A stretch of DNA of 64,000 bases, from positions 2,795,501-2,859,500 of the forward strand of contig NZ_CP006877.1 of NCBI RefSeq assembly GCF_000816845.1, given 5' to 3'. Source of the DNA: Rhizobium gallicum bv. gallicum R602sp (GTDB lineage Bacteria; Pseudomonadota; Alphaproteobacteria; Rhizobiales; Rhizobiaceae). The position numbers were made by a program, and so were the translations under genes. The notes under the pieces were generated by a model that did no database searches, had not been told where the DNA came from, and saw nothing but the letters and a program-made list of their open reading frames with translations. Positions within the stretch are counted from its first letter, which is position 1, and every line of letters begins with the position of its first letter. Positions 1 to 8,100 of this stretch are shown here, piece after piece.

Positions 1-1381
1 CCTTGACCGCGTCGCCCCTCAGGGTGATGAGATCCGAGCGTATCGCCCAGGCATCGGCATGATTAGGATCGAGCTTGAAGGTTGCCTCGAACTCGGCATC
101 CGATTCCGCGTAACGCCGTTCGTGACCAAGTATGATGCCCAGCCCCCAGCGGTTCCCCGCATCGTTAGGGTCGAGCGCCACAGCCCGCTGCGCTTCCGCC
201 AGCGCGCGAGGCTGGTTGGTTTCCTTCGGCTCGTTCCAGAACAGCCAGCCGAGCCAAAGATTGAGCGCCAGCAAGCTATGTGCCTCGGCATAGTCGGGAT
301 CGAGTCCGATCGCCTTTTCCAGGAGCATGCGCGCTTCCCGCGCGCCTAACCCGGTCTGAAAACTGACGCCGCGGGCTCGCACGCAAAGGTCATAGGCTTC
401 GAGACTCGTCGGCCGTTTGCGCGCCGGCTGTCCGGCCAATCGGCCCACAAGGGCTTCGACGATCTTGGCCGTGACCTCGTCCTGCACTGCGAAGATGTCC
501 TCGAGACTGCTGTCGTAGCGCTCGGCCCAGATATGATCGCCGCCGATCGCGTCGATCAGCTGCGCATTGATGCGCACGCGCGCCGCGGCGCGCCGGGCGC
601 TGCCTTCAACCACATAGCGCACCCCTAGATCACGCGCGGTCAAACGCACATCGACCGACCGCCCCTTGTAAGCAAAGGTTGAGTTGCGCGCGATGACGAA
701 GAGGCCGGCTGAGCGAGACAGGTCGGTGATCAGGTCTTCGGTCAAGCCGTCGACAAAGGATTCCTGTTCCGGATCGTTGCTCATGTTGGTGAAAGGCAAG
801 ACCGCGATCGAGGGCTTGTCGGGCAATTCGAGCGATGCCAGTCGGCCGACCGGAGCGGCTCTCGGAACGTGCAGGTTCACGCGATAGCAGTATATCGGCT
901 CGGCTATATTCTTCACCCGCTGCTCGCCCATGGGCTCGAACGCAAACGCCAGCTTCTGCCTGACCTCCTTGGACACCTTCTCCGAAACGCAGATACCACC
1001 GGGCTCGGCGAGTTGTTGGAGACGCGACGCCACGTTCACGCCCTCGCCATAGCGATCGTCCCCTTCGACGATCACTTCTCCAAGGTTGATTCCGATCCGG
1101 ACTTCGAAGCGCTGGTCTTCGGCGACGCTCGCGTTACGCTCCGCCATGCCGCGCTGAAGCGTGACCGCGCATTCGACCGCATCCACCACGCTGCCGAACT
1201 CCGCCAGCAGGCCGTCTCCCATCAGCTTGAAGATTCGCCCGTGTCGCGTCGCGATTTCCGGCTCGAACAGCTCTTTGCGGCCACGTTTCAGCCGGTCGAA
1301 GGTGCCCGCTTCATCCGCCTCCATGAGCGCCGAGTACCCGACAACATCGATGGCAAGGATGGCAGCGAGCTTCCGCTCCAT
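1..1381 (-). CDS. Class III adenylate/guanylate cyclase with TolB-like and TPR regions (3' end outside window)
   Basis: The visible 460 codons begin MERKLAAILAIDVVGYSALM and run off the window edge, so the C-terminus is missing. Residues about 5-165 are a class III nucleotide cyclase domain: a first metal-binding Asp in LAIDVVGYS, a MGDGLLAEF segment, and a second metal region GDDRYGEGVN followed by VASR. A TolB-like segment (SIAVLPFTNMSND, about residue 210) follows, then tetratricopeptide-like helices with repeated AEAxxAxxLDPxxA patterns. This architecture is common and multi-copy in rhizobia, and the protein is presumably a soluble cyclase that makes cAMP from ATP. Substrate choice between ATP and GTP cannot be read with certainty. 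The ATG was chosen because the frame has an upstream stop eight codons earlier. No partner gene is visible. Confidence 0.85.
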   Translation of the reverse strand, partial: MERKLAAILAIDVVGYSALMEADEAGTFDRLKRGRKELFEPEIATRHGRIFKLMGDGLLAEFGSVVDAVECAVTLQRGMAERNASVAEDQRFEVRIGINLGEVIVEGDDRYGEGVNVASRLQQLAEPGGICVSEKVSKEVRQKLAFAFEPMGEQRVKNIAEPIYCYRVNLHVPRAAPVGRLASLELPDKPSIAVLPFTNMSNDPEQESFVDGLTEDLITDLSRSAGLFVIARNSTFAYKGRSVDVRLTARDLGVRYVVEGSARRAAARVRINAQLIDAIGGDHIWAERYDSSLEDIFAVQDEVTAKIVEALVGRLAGQPARKRPTSLEAYDLCVRARGVSFQTGLGAREARMLLEKAIGLDPDYAEAHSLLALNLWLGWLFWNEPKETNQPRALAEAQRAVALDPNDAGNRWGLGIILGHERRYAESDAEFEATFKLDPNHADAWAIRSDLITLRGDAVK

Positions 1382-1704
1382 GTTGAGCCTCAATAAAGAT
1401 TCACGACTCGCAAGCCGCAGGTCAGAGCCAGGCAGGACCGGCGCCTCTGGCATTACCGCCTTACCGGCCTATGATACCACAGATCACGCCTCTTGAGACT
1501 ATGGCTCGCGCGACGCCCCAGCTCTCCTGCCGCAGCGCCACTGACGCGCGTCCGACCGATCCCGCTGCTTGTTCGCAGCAGTGGCGCAAACGGACTATGA
1601 CCCCTTTGCGCCTTCATTTCGGACATCAAAGCTGCTTGTCCAACGTCCAAAAGCCGACATTCCTTATGACGTATCCGGGGCCAGCCGATTATTTCGGGGT
1701 ATAT
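1382..1704. other. Intergenic stretch upstream of the cyclase gene
   Basis: No supported gene. This is probably the promoter and leader of the leftward cyclase gene together with degenerate sequence. Long overlapping reading frames here give low-complexity Arg/Ser/Pro proteins without recognisable motifs. The tRNA-like scar begins at 1705. Confidence 0.4.
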
Positions 1705-1728
1705 GTTCGAATCCCGCCCGGTCCGCCA
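1705..1728 (+). other. tRNA 3'-end fragment (tRNA-Ser-like), candidate att scar
   Basis: The 24 bases read as the 3' part of a tRNA: T-loop GTTCGAATC, a 3' T-stem strand CCCGC, an acceptor strand CCGGTCC, discriminator G, then CCA. A G discriminator before CCA is typical of tRNA-Ser. The bases before it (GGGGTATAT) cannot form the 5' T-stem, and no D-arm or anticodon arm precedes it, so this is not a functional tRNA. Integrative elements that insert in tRNA genes leave such 3'-end copies as attL or attR. Whether this one is an attachment site is inferred. No integrase and no second copy were seen in the window. Confidence 0.55.
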
Positions 1729-1731
1729 AGC

Positions 1732-2135
1732 ATGCGGCCGCAAGAAATCCTCAAGCGGTGGCTGGGCGATCGCGTCGACATAGTTGGTGATGGTCGAGGC
1801 CGCGGTCACGGCCACCATCTCCAGCACCTGCTCCCGGCGCAATCCAGCGGCGACGCCGGTTTCAAGATCATCGTCGCGCACATGGCCGCGTGCTTCGCGC
1901 CAAGTGCCGACAGAGCGGCAAGTCGAGTGTCAGCAGGAACACCGCCCTCGCGGATCGCCTCGACATCAGCGGGCGTGAGTCCTTCCTTCAGAGCGAGGAT
2001 GCTGTGGAAGGCCACCGCCCAATCGCAGGAATTGGTGACTGCACTGGCAAAGGCCCGAAGGCTTCCACAATCGCACAGTTGAGGACCCCCCGGCTCGAGT
2101 GTTTTGTCTCCTTGCCATGAGACGCCGGCTGCCAT
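1732..2135 (-). pseudogene. Carboxymuconolactone decarboxylase/AhpD-like gene remnant, frameshifted
   Basis: Two overlapping minus-strand frames together give one carboxymuconolactone decarboxylase-like domain. The first (from 2135) reads RAFASAVTNSCDWAVAFHS, LTPADVEAIREGG and LAALSAL. The second continues REARGHVRDDDLETG, LRREQVLEMVAVTAAS and TITNYVDAIAQPPLEDF. Joining them needs one missing base near 1898-1902. The start is weak, and the usual N-terminal helices and the CxxC pair of AhpD are reduced to a single NSCDW Cys. The 3' end of the coding sequence runs directly into the tRNA-like scar at 1705-1728. The family includes peroxiredoxin-reductase-like and decarboxylase enzymes. This copy is probably dead, unless the frameshift is a sequencing error. 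Confidence 0.65.
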
Positions 2136-2253
2136 CCGTCGCCGAGGTCGAACGGGCAGTTCCCTTCGAGCGGCGCCGCGAAAGCGGATCCGTCGATGGT
2201 TAGTCGGGGAAGCCGGTTTCGGCCGGTTCGCCCTGGTCCCGCCCTCGCGAATC

Positions 2254-2979
2254 TTATTGCTTTTCGGCCGATCTCAGCACCCCCACAAGGATACGACCGT
2301 CGGTGAAGTACGGGTCTCCGCCGCCGTTGCGACCATCTTTTGTCGCACCGGCACCTGCGCGCTCGTAGGTCATCGAAACCTGCCCGGCGGCCTTGAGGTC
2401 ACCGATCACCAGCTCGCGCTCGGCATCGAGATCGGGTCCGATATGGTGGGTGATCTGCCCGGTGTCGTGGCTGACGCCGACTCCGCGGTCGAAGCTGGCG
2501 GAGCCCAGCCACAGCGGCTGGCCGTCGGCGCCGACCGACGCCGTGTGCCAGAGGCGTATGTGGTGGCGCTCGTCCGCGCTTCGCCCGACTGGTTTTTCGA
2601 AGGCCAGATCCTGCTTCCGGCCATCGAAGAACAGCGGGCTGACCGGCGCATCGAGATCCGGCCGATCGAGCGCCACGCTCAGGCCAATTTCGATCGAGGA
2701 GAGCAGTGTTATCCTGTCGGCGGGATCCCAGCCTGAGGCGGCGAAGGCTTTGATCACCTGCTGCTTCGGGCCGACGACGCCGACGTTGATTGGGTCGCCC
2801 GGAATGTCGTCGTCGGTCGTAGTGACCATCCGGCTGAGATCGGCAACAGTGCTCCGGTCACGGAAGATCCAAAGTTCAGGCATCACCAGGTAGCAGACGA
2901 GCAGATACGCCAGGAGGACGGCGGCAAGAACGCCCGCCGCCGATTTCCATCCGCCTCGGCTGTTTCTCCCCTGCTCCAT
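2254..2979 (-). CDS. LssY C-terminal domain membrane-anchored protein
   Basis: 241 aa. An N-terminal segment (residues about 13-33, AAGVLAAVLLAYLLVCYLV) is a single membrane anchor, probably placing the rest in the periplasm. The body matches the LssY C-terminal domain family by its diagnostic stretches: DPINVGVVGPKQQVIKAF, a WxPADxITLxSSI-like segment, LDRPDLDAPVSPLFFDGRK and QDLAFEKPVG. LssY was named from a Legionella secretion-associated locus, and the domain is often next to phospholipid phosphatases, but its activity is unknown. The gene starts 21 bp after the stop of the upstream small membrane-protein gene. It is likely the last gene of a leftward operon with the DUF1254 and outer membrane genes. 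Confidence 0.8.
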   Translation of the reverse strand: MEQGRNSRGGWKSAAGVLAAVLLAYLLVCYLVMPELWIFRDRSTVADLSRMVTTTDDDIPGDPINVGVVGPKQQVIKAFAASGWDPADRITLLSSIEIGLSVALDRPDLDAPVSPLFFDGRKQDLAFEKPVGRSADERHHIRLWHTASVGADGQPLWLGSASFDRGVGVSHDTGQITHHIGPDLDAERELVIGDLKAAGQVSMTYERAGAGATKDGRNGGGDPYFTDGRILVGVLRSAEKQ

Positions 2980-3000
2980 TGCAGTGTGCCGCTCCCGACT

Positions 3001-3459
3001 TCAGTAGCAGGGCGGATACGGATAGTAGCCGCAAGCGGGGTTATAGCATGGCACGGGAGCCGCCGCAGCACCGATGGCAGCGCCCGTCGCGACTGCGGCG
3101 CCGTAGCGGGCCGCCGGATGCGCATGCAATCCACCATGGAAGCCGACCGCACCCACGCCAACGCGCCCCATTCCGGCGCGCGCCACGAACATGTCGATGA
3201 AAAGCGAAGCCGGGCCATGAAACGGCGGGGTAACCGGCACCCATTTCAACCGTGTCCAGTAACAGCAATGAAGCAGCGCGTCGCTGGCAACAATCCCGAG
3301 CTGATCCGAGAGGTCCAGCATCTGCCGCTCCCCGAGGTGGGTGACCAAGCCATGAAAGATGGGGAACACGATCCAGAACAGAATCAGGGCCGCAGCGGTC
3401 TGAGCTGCGAGGAGCCCCACGTAGATCCATGGTGCCGACAGCCCTGATCTTGACTTCAA
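3001..3459 (-). CDS. Small membrane protein with Gly/Ala/Cys/Tyr-rich tail
   Basis: I chose a TTG start at 3459 because it is preceded by GGAGG and CGGAGC at good spacing. The frame is open upstream to 3744, but that part is low-complexity. The resulting 152 aa protein has one strong membrane segment (residues about 10-30, WIYVGLLAAQTAAALILFWI) and a middle region ending LFIDMFVARAG. The tail is rich in Gly, His and Ala and ends CGYYPYPPCY, like small secreted Gly/Tyr/Cys-rich rhizobial proteins. The two halves do not obviously belong to one family, so the gene may be a fusion. Function unknown. It lies between DUF1254 and LssY genes on the same strand. Confidence 0.5.
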   Translation of the reverse strand: MKSRSGLSAPWIYVGLLAAQTAAALILFWIVFPIFHGLVTHLGERQMLDLSDQLGIVASDALLHCCYWTRLKWVPVTPPFHGPASLFIDMFVARAGMGRVGVGAVGFHGGLHAHPAARYGAAVATGAAIGAAAAPVPCYNPACGYYPYPPCY

Positions 3460-3656
3460 GCTCCGCCTCCCAATGCAGTCCCGCTGATCGTTGCTCTGGT
3501 GAAAACACGAAGCAGAACGCACAGGCCGCCGTGGCTGATCCCGACGCGCCCTCATGTACGGCGCGGTATTCCGGCCGATGCCGATCCCACCTACCAGTCG
3601 AATCGCATTGGAGGCGGGCGCCGCCTGTGGCGATCCGTTCATCGCGTATTCTGGCG

Positions 3657-5180
3657 TCACTCGACTGGTTCGAACTCGCCCGGCTTCCAGGTCTTGTCGA
3701 ACCATGACTCCAGCGGGCCATATAGGCGAAGAAGGACGTTCCAACCCTTGCCCGGCACTGTCTGGACCCAGTTGGCCTCATGGCCTTTCGGCGCCGTCGG
3801 ACCGAACCAGACGTCGACCGACGAGTCCGCGTTGATCACGATGTCCTTCTTGTCGCTTCCGATGCTGGGGAATTGCCGGTCCGTCTGCAGCATCGAACGC
3901 GTCTGGTTGTCATACGCCACGAACGACCAGAATTCCTTTGCAGGAATGTTTGGCGGCAGGTGAATCTTATAGGTCTTGCCGCCGTCGAACGGCTTGCCGT
4001 CCTTGTCGGTCGTTGCGCCGGCATATTGCGAGCCGATGCCGACGCGCTTTATCGCCATGGCCGGCGTGATGCCCGTTGCGTAGTAATGAAACAGGACACG
4101 GGCCTCCAGATAGCGAACGCCGGGCTGCAGCAGAAACTCGTAGCTCCCGCCGACAAAGCCGGTGAACCAGGCGCTGTTCGGGTAATAATAGGCGTCCTTC
4201 ATGCGGGTCTTGAAGGTGATGGTGCGCGCCGTCGCATTGCCGACGGCCACGGCTTCGGTAAGGATCTTCTTCATCCGCTCGTCGGGCGCGAAGGCTTTGC
4301 CCTTGACGATTCCGATGGCTGCGAGCTGTCCCAGCACTTCAGGGTGATAGGCGTCGTTCGGCTCGTACTGGACGATGTCGTTCACTTCCTCGTAGAAATG
4401 GAAATTGTTGGCATGGATGGTGTTGAACTCCCTGCCTGAGACGTTGATTAGCTTCATCGGCGGCGGATTGTCGGCTTCCGAAAGCGGATAGACCTTGGCG
4501 AATTTCCTGGTGTTTTCGACGGCGGTCGTCGTGCTGCCGTTCTCGAGGAAGCCGCGCCAGAAGAACAGGTTTCCATAGGTCGACGTCCGCAACACGTGAT
4601 AACCTTCGGGGATCTCGCCCTCGTGGCCCGGCGGCAAGAGCAGGTATTTTCCACCCTTGCCCTTGTCCGGACCGGCATTGCCGACGTCGCCGACATATTC
4701 GAACCAGTGGTTGTCGATCATTCCCAGGATATTGGGCGGCGTCTCGATGACCAGCGGACCCGCCTTGGTGTCGAGCCACATGAGATTGTAGATGCTTTCG
4801 GTGTTGCCGGTCAGGAACAGCGAATGCGAATCCATGAGATTCTCGAAGATCAGGATGGTCTGGTTGTTGTCCGCGCCCTGGCTGGCCAGTCCAACCCGCA
4901 TAGCTTCGACGGATGCGCCGGGCATGGCGTTGAGAAAGGCGTCGACACCACGCATGAAATCGAGATTGTCGTAGATCTTCTCCGAAGTGGCGTCGTCCGG
5001 AAAGCCGTCGAAGAAATTCAGCTTGCCAATCCTGGTGTCGACGCTCTCCGGCGTGACGATCGAACTCGGTATCGGCGTCGCCATCTCCATCTTCGGTGCT
5101 GTCTGCCCGTGCGCGACCCCGGCAAGAAGGACCAGCGCCGAAGCCGCTCCAAAGAGGTTTTTCATCGATGAAATCGTCAT
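3657..5180 (-). CDS. DUF1254/DUF1214 domain-containing secreted protein (copy 1)
   Basis: 507 aa. A Sec-type signal peptide (residues about 5-26, ending VAHGQ) is followed by a DUF1254 domain and a C-terminal DUF1214 domain. Family-typical segments are visible: NLDFMRGVDAFLNAMPG, IYNLMWLDTKAGPLVIETPP, NHWFEYVGDVGNAGPDKGKG and KYLLLPPGHEG, then KIHLPPNIPAKEFWSFVAYD, and a C-terminal NWVQTVPGKGWNVLLRLYGP. The family is widespread and of unknown biochemistry; the proteins are probably periplasmic. The ATG at 5180 has GGAGGGAC upstream. The gene lies 56 bp downstream of a frameshifted outer membrane protein gene on the same strand. A second OMP plus DUF1254 pair sits at 12929-15329 in the opposite orientation, so the pair probably acts together. 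Confidence 0.9.
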   Translation of the reverse strand: MTISSMKNLFGAASALVLLAGVAHGQTAPKMEMATPIPSSIVTPESVDTRIGKLNFFDGFPDDATSEKIYDNLDFMRGVDAFLNAMPGASVEAMRVGLASQGADNNQTILIFENLMDSHSLFLTGNTESIYNLMWLDTKAGPLVIETPPNILGMIDNHWFEYVGDVGNAGPDKGKGGKYLLLPPGHEGEIPEGYHVLRTSTYGNLFFWRGFLENGSTTTAVENTRKFAKVYPLSEADNPPPMKLINVSGREFNTIHANNFHFYEEVNDIVQYEPNDAYHPEVLGQLAAIGIVKGKAFAPDERMKKILTEAVAVGNATARTITFKTRMKDAYYYPNSAWFTGFVGGSYEFLLQPGVRYLEARVLFHYYATGITPAMAIKRVGIGSQYAGATTDKDGKPFDGGKTYKIHLPPNIPAKEFWSFVAYDNQTRSMLQTDRQFPSIGSDKKDIVINADSSVDVWFGPTAPKGHEANWVQTVPGKGWNVLLRLYGPLESWFDKTWKPGEFEPVE

Positions 5181-5236
5181 GTGGTCCCTCCACTAAGTCA
5201 ATTTATGGGAGACAACGAGCGGTGGCCGGACGCCGG

Positions 5237-6015
5237 CTAGAATTTCACCGCCAGTCGCGTGAAGATGCCGTGCTGGGTGGCGTCATAGCGGAAGCCACCT
5301 TCCTCATAGTCGGTGTAGAAGGCCTTGTAGCCGAAAGACGAAGCGAGCGTGTCCGTCCAGTTGTAGCGCCGACAGTTGCCGTTCCCTGCAGAGTGATGTC
5401 GGGTGCGACGCCGAAGGCGCCGACGTCGGCCATGACGTCCACGAACCATTTGTTATTGACGTCATAATGCATGGTGAGCCCGACCATCGGATCGGTCCAG
5501 CTTTGCGAACCGCTGCGGTCGATCGCCGGGAAGAACACGGGATCGATCCCGAGTTCCACCTTGTTGTGCTGGTAGCGAAGTCCACCCGTCGCGTAGAGCT
5601 GCATGTTCGCCACGTTGACCGGCAGCTCGTAGCCGACAAGCGCCGTCGCCACGATCTGCGTCTGCTCGAAGTCGGCGGTTCCGCCGAAGGGGCCGACGTC
5701 GGCGTCGGTCGAAATCTTGGCCCACATGACATCCGTATAAAGAAGCCAGCTATCGCCTGCTGCTTGAAAGGATCCCGCGAAAACGCCGTCCAAATCCTCG
5801 AGCACGTCCAGAGGCGAGACGTCGACCGCCGCCGCCGGGAGGCCGCGCACGCCGATGTCGCCATTCAAGCCTGCCAGCCAGCCGTCGAACGTGACCTGGA
5901 ATTTCCATCCGCTGTCGACGACGACCGGTCGAGGTTCCGACGTGTCTGCGGCGGCCGCAGGTGTCGCCGCCAGGGCCAGAGCCATCCCGCAATAGATGCT
6001 TTTCATTTCAATCAT
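5237..6015 (-). pseudogene. Outer membrane beta-barrel (OmpA/porin-like) protein, frameshifted near its C-terminus
   Basis: The ATG at 6015 (GGGGA upstream) gives a signal peptide (MKSIYCGMALALAATPAAAA) and alternating beta-strand sequence such as WKFQVTFDGWLAGLNG, LQLYATGGLRYQHNKVELG and WTDPMVGLTMHYDVNNKWFV. Around 5362-5370 the frame breaks: the frame-1 protein continues as Arg/Ser-rich nonsense, while another frame continues NWTDTLASSFGYKAFYTDY, GGFRYDATQHGIFTR and LAVKF, ending in the C-terminal Phe expected of a barrel. One or two bases differ from an intact gene (GTCGGC-GC-TACAACTGG). Either the gene is broken or the sequence has an indel error. The half-palindrome at 6101-6110 lies 86 bp upstream. 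The gene precedes DUF1254 copy 1. Confidence 0.75.
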
Positions 6016-6100
6016 GCAGCAGTCCCCGATTTCCCATGGCTCCGGCGATTGCCGGAACTGATTCCCGGCGCAAGGCTGGCCAATCACGCTGGAAAAACCC

Positions 6101-6110
6101 CGTATGTTAC
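6101..6110 (-). promoter_or_regulatory. Half-site of the island palindrome upstream of the outer membrane gene
   Basis: CGTATGTTAC on the plus strand (GTAACATACG on the coding strand) is an exact copy of one arm of the palindrome found at 6555, 7991 and 12819. The other arm is poorly kept (AACGGATCC). It ends 86 bp before the start of the outer membrane protein gene. On the coding strand GTAACA is followed after 16 bases by CGTG, which also resembles an ECF-sigma-type promoter. Confidence 0.5.
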
Positions 6111-6132
6111 CGGATCCGTTTGTTCCCGCGGA

Positions 6133-6471
6133 CTATTGGCGTGACCATTTCTGCGACTCGCAGACGACCTTCATCACACAGCCCTTGAGGGTGACCGTGT
6201 CGCCGGAGACGCTGATGGTGCCGTTGTAGGTCTTCTTCGCGTCGGGATCGGTGATCTTGCCAGAATAGCTGCCGCCGTTGCCTTCGAACGCGCCGATCTT
6301 CTCGCCGGTATGCTTGCCGCTCTTCAGCGTGATGCAGAAACCGCCGCCGCACGGCTCGATCGTGGCGGTGTCGCCGAGCGTCGTCTTCCAGTTTCCGACG
6401 ATCGGATCGGCTGCGCTCGCCAGTCCGGTCGACATCAGCAGCGCTGTGACGGAGATCAGGATGGGTTTCAC
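6133..6471 (-). CDS. DUF2147-like small secreted protein
   Basis: 112 aa from a GTG start at 6471 (GAGGA eight bases upstream). Longer open frame to 6525 exists but the GTG gives a clean signal peptide (KPILISVTALLMSTGLASA, then ADPIVGNW). The mature part shows the DUF2147 pattern: GNWKTTLGDTATIEPCGGGF, a KHTGEKIG segment, YSGKITDPDAKKTYNG-like strand and TLKGCVMKVVCESQKW at the end, with four Cys that may form two disulfides. It is predicted periplasmic or exported. DUF2147 proteins bind no known ligand. The palindrome at 6555-6575 lies 84 bp upstream and is shared with the divergent gene at 6660. The next gene on this strand is the frameshifted outer membrane protein. Confidence 0.8.
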   Translation of the reverse strand: MKPILISVTALLMSTGLASAADPIVGNWKTTLGDTATIEPCGGGFCITLKSGKHTGEKIGAFEGNGGSYSGKITDPDAKKTYNGTISVSGDTVTLKGCVMKVVCESQKWSRQ

Positions 6472-6554
6472 GGTAAGGTCCTCGCATGGCTGGCCCGCCA
6501 ACAGGCCGATGACCGAATGGACCACACAGGCGCTGCCGACCGCAAGAAACTCGC

Positions 6555-6575
6555 CGTGTGTTACTGTAACCTACA
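6555..6575. promoter_or_regulatory. 21-bp near-palindrome between divergent genes (candidate operator/promoter)
   Basis: The left arm CGTGTGTTAC (6555-6564), central T and right arm GTAACCTACA (6566-6575) form a dyad around GTTAC-T-GTAAC. It lies 84 bp from each of two divergent starts (6471 minus, 6660 plus), so it could control both. It matches the sites at 6101, 7991 and 12819. Confidence 0.6.
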
Positions 6576-6659
6576 TGGTGCCGGCCGGGTTCTGTGTCAT
6601 CCTCATGACGACTACGCGGATGTGCGGGAGCCCGCGTCGCCTGGCCGGGAGCCGATGCA

Positions 6660-6926
6660 ATGGAATACGACACGGAGTTTGCCAAGCGCAGGTTTCCCGA
6701 GCAGACGCTGGAGATCGAAGCGCTTGCCTCCCGCAATGAAAGCTTCCGGGAGCTGTGCAACGACTTTTCCATCGCGGACCAGCACATGCGGGACTGGGAG
6801 TCGTCTACGGCTCCTGAGCGAGATGAACGTTATGCCGAGGCGCTCGAACTCATGGATTGGCTCGGCAAGGAAATCCATACCATGCTGGATCTTGCCAAGG
6901 TCGTGCCATTCCCGGGCGCCAGATGA
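6660..6926 (+). CDS. Small acidic hypothetical protein
   Basis: 88 aa, start MEYDTEFAKRRFPEQTLEIE, with GGGAG ten bases upstream of the ATG. The protein is predicted soluble and largely helical, with many Glu, Asp and Arg residues and no signal peptide or membrane segment. I do not recognise a family. It is the first gene of a rightward pair with the DUF4105 gene 52 bp downstream and lies 84 bp from the shared palindrome at 6555-6575, which supports it being real. A role in regulation or as a cytoplasmic partner cannot be judged. Confidence 0.6.
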   Translation: MEYDTEFAKRRFPEQTLEIEALASRNESFRELCNDFSIADQHMRDWESSTAPERDERYAEALELMDWLGKEIHTMLDLAKVVPFPGAR

Positions 6927-6978
6927 ACGCGCGATCTCCGCATCATCGGCACGTCGGCCGTTACGGAAAAGGAACAAC

Positions 6979-7995
6979 ATGCCTCGACTGATGGCGATCA
7001 TCTTGATCTTCGCGGTCGCCCTGGTCATGGCGGCTTTGACAGCCTGGGGTTCCCTCGCCCTATGGTATCGCCTGTCCCTGCCTGATTCCGGACGAGCAAT
7101 TGGCGCTGGCGTCTTCCTCGTCTTCGGTCTCTGCACTGTCGCGGCGCTTGCCAGCCGGCTGCGCATGAGAGCCATCCTTTCGTTCGCTGTCGTCTTTGCC
7201 TTGGTTCTCTTCTGGTGGAGCTCGATCAAGCCGGAAGCGAACGCTGCATGGGCGCCGGACGTCGCCCGCCAGGTCACGGGTCGTATCGACGGAAATTTGC
7301 TGACCTTGACTGATGTCCGGGATTTCGAGTGGCGAAGCAATTCCGACTTCACGGAGCACTGGACGACACGAACCTACGATGTGAACAAGGTGAAGACAGT
7401 CGACCTGTTCATGTCATACTGGGCGGGGCCCCAGATCGCACATGTCATCTTCAGCTTCGGCTTCGAAGGCGGCGAACAACTCGCCTGGTCGATCGAGGTA
7501 CGCCATAAGGTCGGTGGCGCGTTTTCTCCCCTTGCCGATCTCTTCAAGAACGACCCGCTCGTGGTTGTTGCCGCGGACGAACGTGACGTTGTCGGCGTCC
7601 GCTCCAACGTGCGTGGCGAGGACGTCCAAATCTATCGGCTGAGAGCCAGTCCGGAGCAGGCACGAAAGCTACTGCTCGAGTACGTCGCGGAGGCCAACGC
7701 CCTCGCCCGGACTCCACAGTACTACAACTCGATCACCACCAACTGCACGACGACCGTCGCCAAGCTGATGCGTGTCGCCGGAGACAAGGTGCCGTTCGAC
7801 TGGCGGTTGATCGTCAACGGTTATCTTCCCGACTACGCGTATGACCGGGGAGCCATTGACACGTCGATGCCGCTCGCCCGGCTGCGAGAGATTGCCAAAA
7901 TCCACGGGCGGGCGCGGGCGGATGGATTGTCGCCCGATTTCTCGAAGGCAATCCGTCTCGGCGTGCCCTTCCCGGTCGCCGTCGCTACGCCGTAA
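6979..7995 (+). CDS. DUF4105 (Lnb-type N-terminal periplasmic domain) membrane protein
   Basis: 338 aa from ATG 6979 with GGAAAAGGAA upstream. The frame is open far upstream (to 6310) but that part overlaps the previous gene and is not coding. The N-terminus has three hydrophobic segments (residues about 3-25, 34-52 and 57-73). The rest matches the DUF4105 family by VTGRIDGNLLTLTDVRDFEW, TRTYDVNKVKTVDLFMSYW, GPQIAHVIFSFGFEGGEQLA, SIEVRHKVGG and YYNSITTNCTTTVAKLMR. The last motif carries the Cys, and the IAHVIFSF segment the His, of an NlpC/P60-like thiol fold. Members in other phyla are called Lnb and N-acylate lipoproteins. That activity here is an inference from family membership only. Confidence 0.8.
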   Translation: MPRLMAIILIFAVALVMAALTAWGSLALWYRLSLPDSGRAIGAGVFLVFGLCTVAALASRLRMRAILSFAVVFALVLFWWSSIKPEANAAWAPDVARQVTGRIDGNLLTLTDVRDFEWRSNSDFTEHWTTRTYDVNKVKTVDLFMSYWAGPQIAHVIFSFGFEGGEQLAWSIEVRHKVGGAFSPLADLFKNDPLVVVAADERDVVGVRSNVRGEDVQIYRLRASPEQARKLLLEYVAEANALARTPQYYNSITTNCTTTVAKLMRVAGDKVPFDWRLIVNGYLPDYAYDRGAIDTSMPLARLREIAKIHGRARADGLSPDFSKAIRLGVPFPVAVATP

Positions 7996-8011
7996 CGTAC
8001 AGTAACATACG
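7991..8011. promoter_or_regulatory. 21-bp near-palindrome upstream of the 8101 gene
   Basis: Arms CGTAACGTAC (7991-8000) and GTAACATACG (8002-8011) around a central A. The right arm is identical to the coding-strand arm at 6101, and the left arm matches the consensus at 7 of 10 bases. The site overlaps the stop codon of the DUF4105 gene and ends 89 bp before the next start. Confidence 0.6.
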
Positions 8012-8100
8012 AAGGGAAACGCGATGATTGAGGCATCGTGCGCCCTGTCAGGAATTCGCTGGGCGAAGTTTCGCCTACGCCCTCAACCAGGACCGAACTC

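Noticed and set aside
3041..3781. 246-codon minus-strand frame over the small membrane protein gene
   Set aside because: The TTG frame at 3459 has a clear GGAGG site and a membrane segment; this frame has neither and overlaps the DUF1254 stop.
4339..5193. 284-codon minus-strand frame overlapping DUF1254 copy 1
   Set aside because: It is a shadow of the DUF1254 gene in another frame: Arg/Gln/His-rich, with no motifs and no conserved start.
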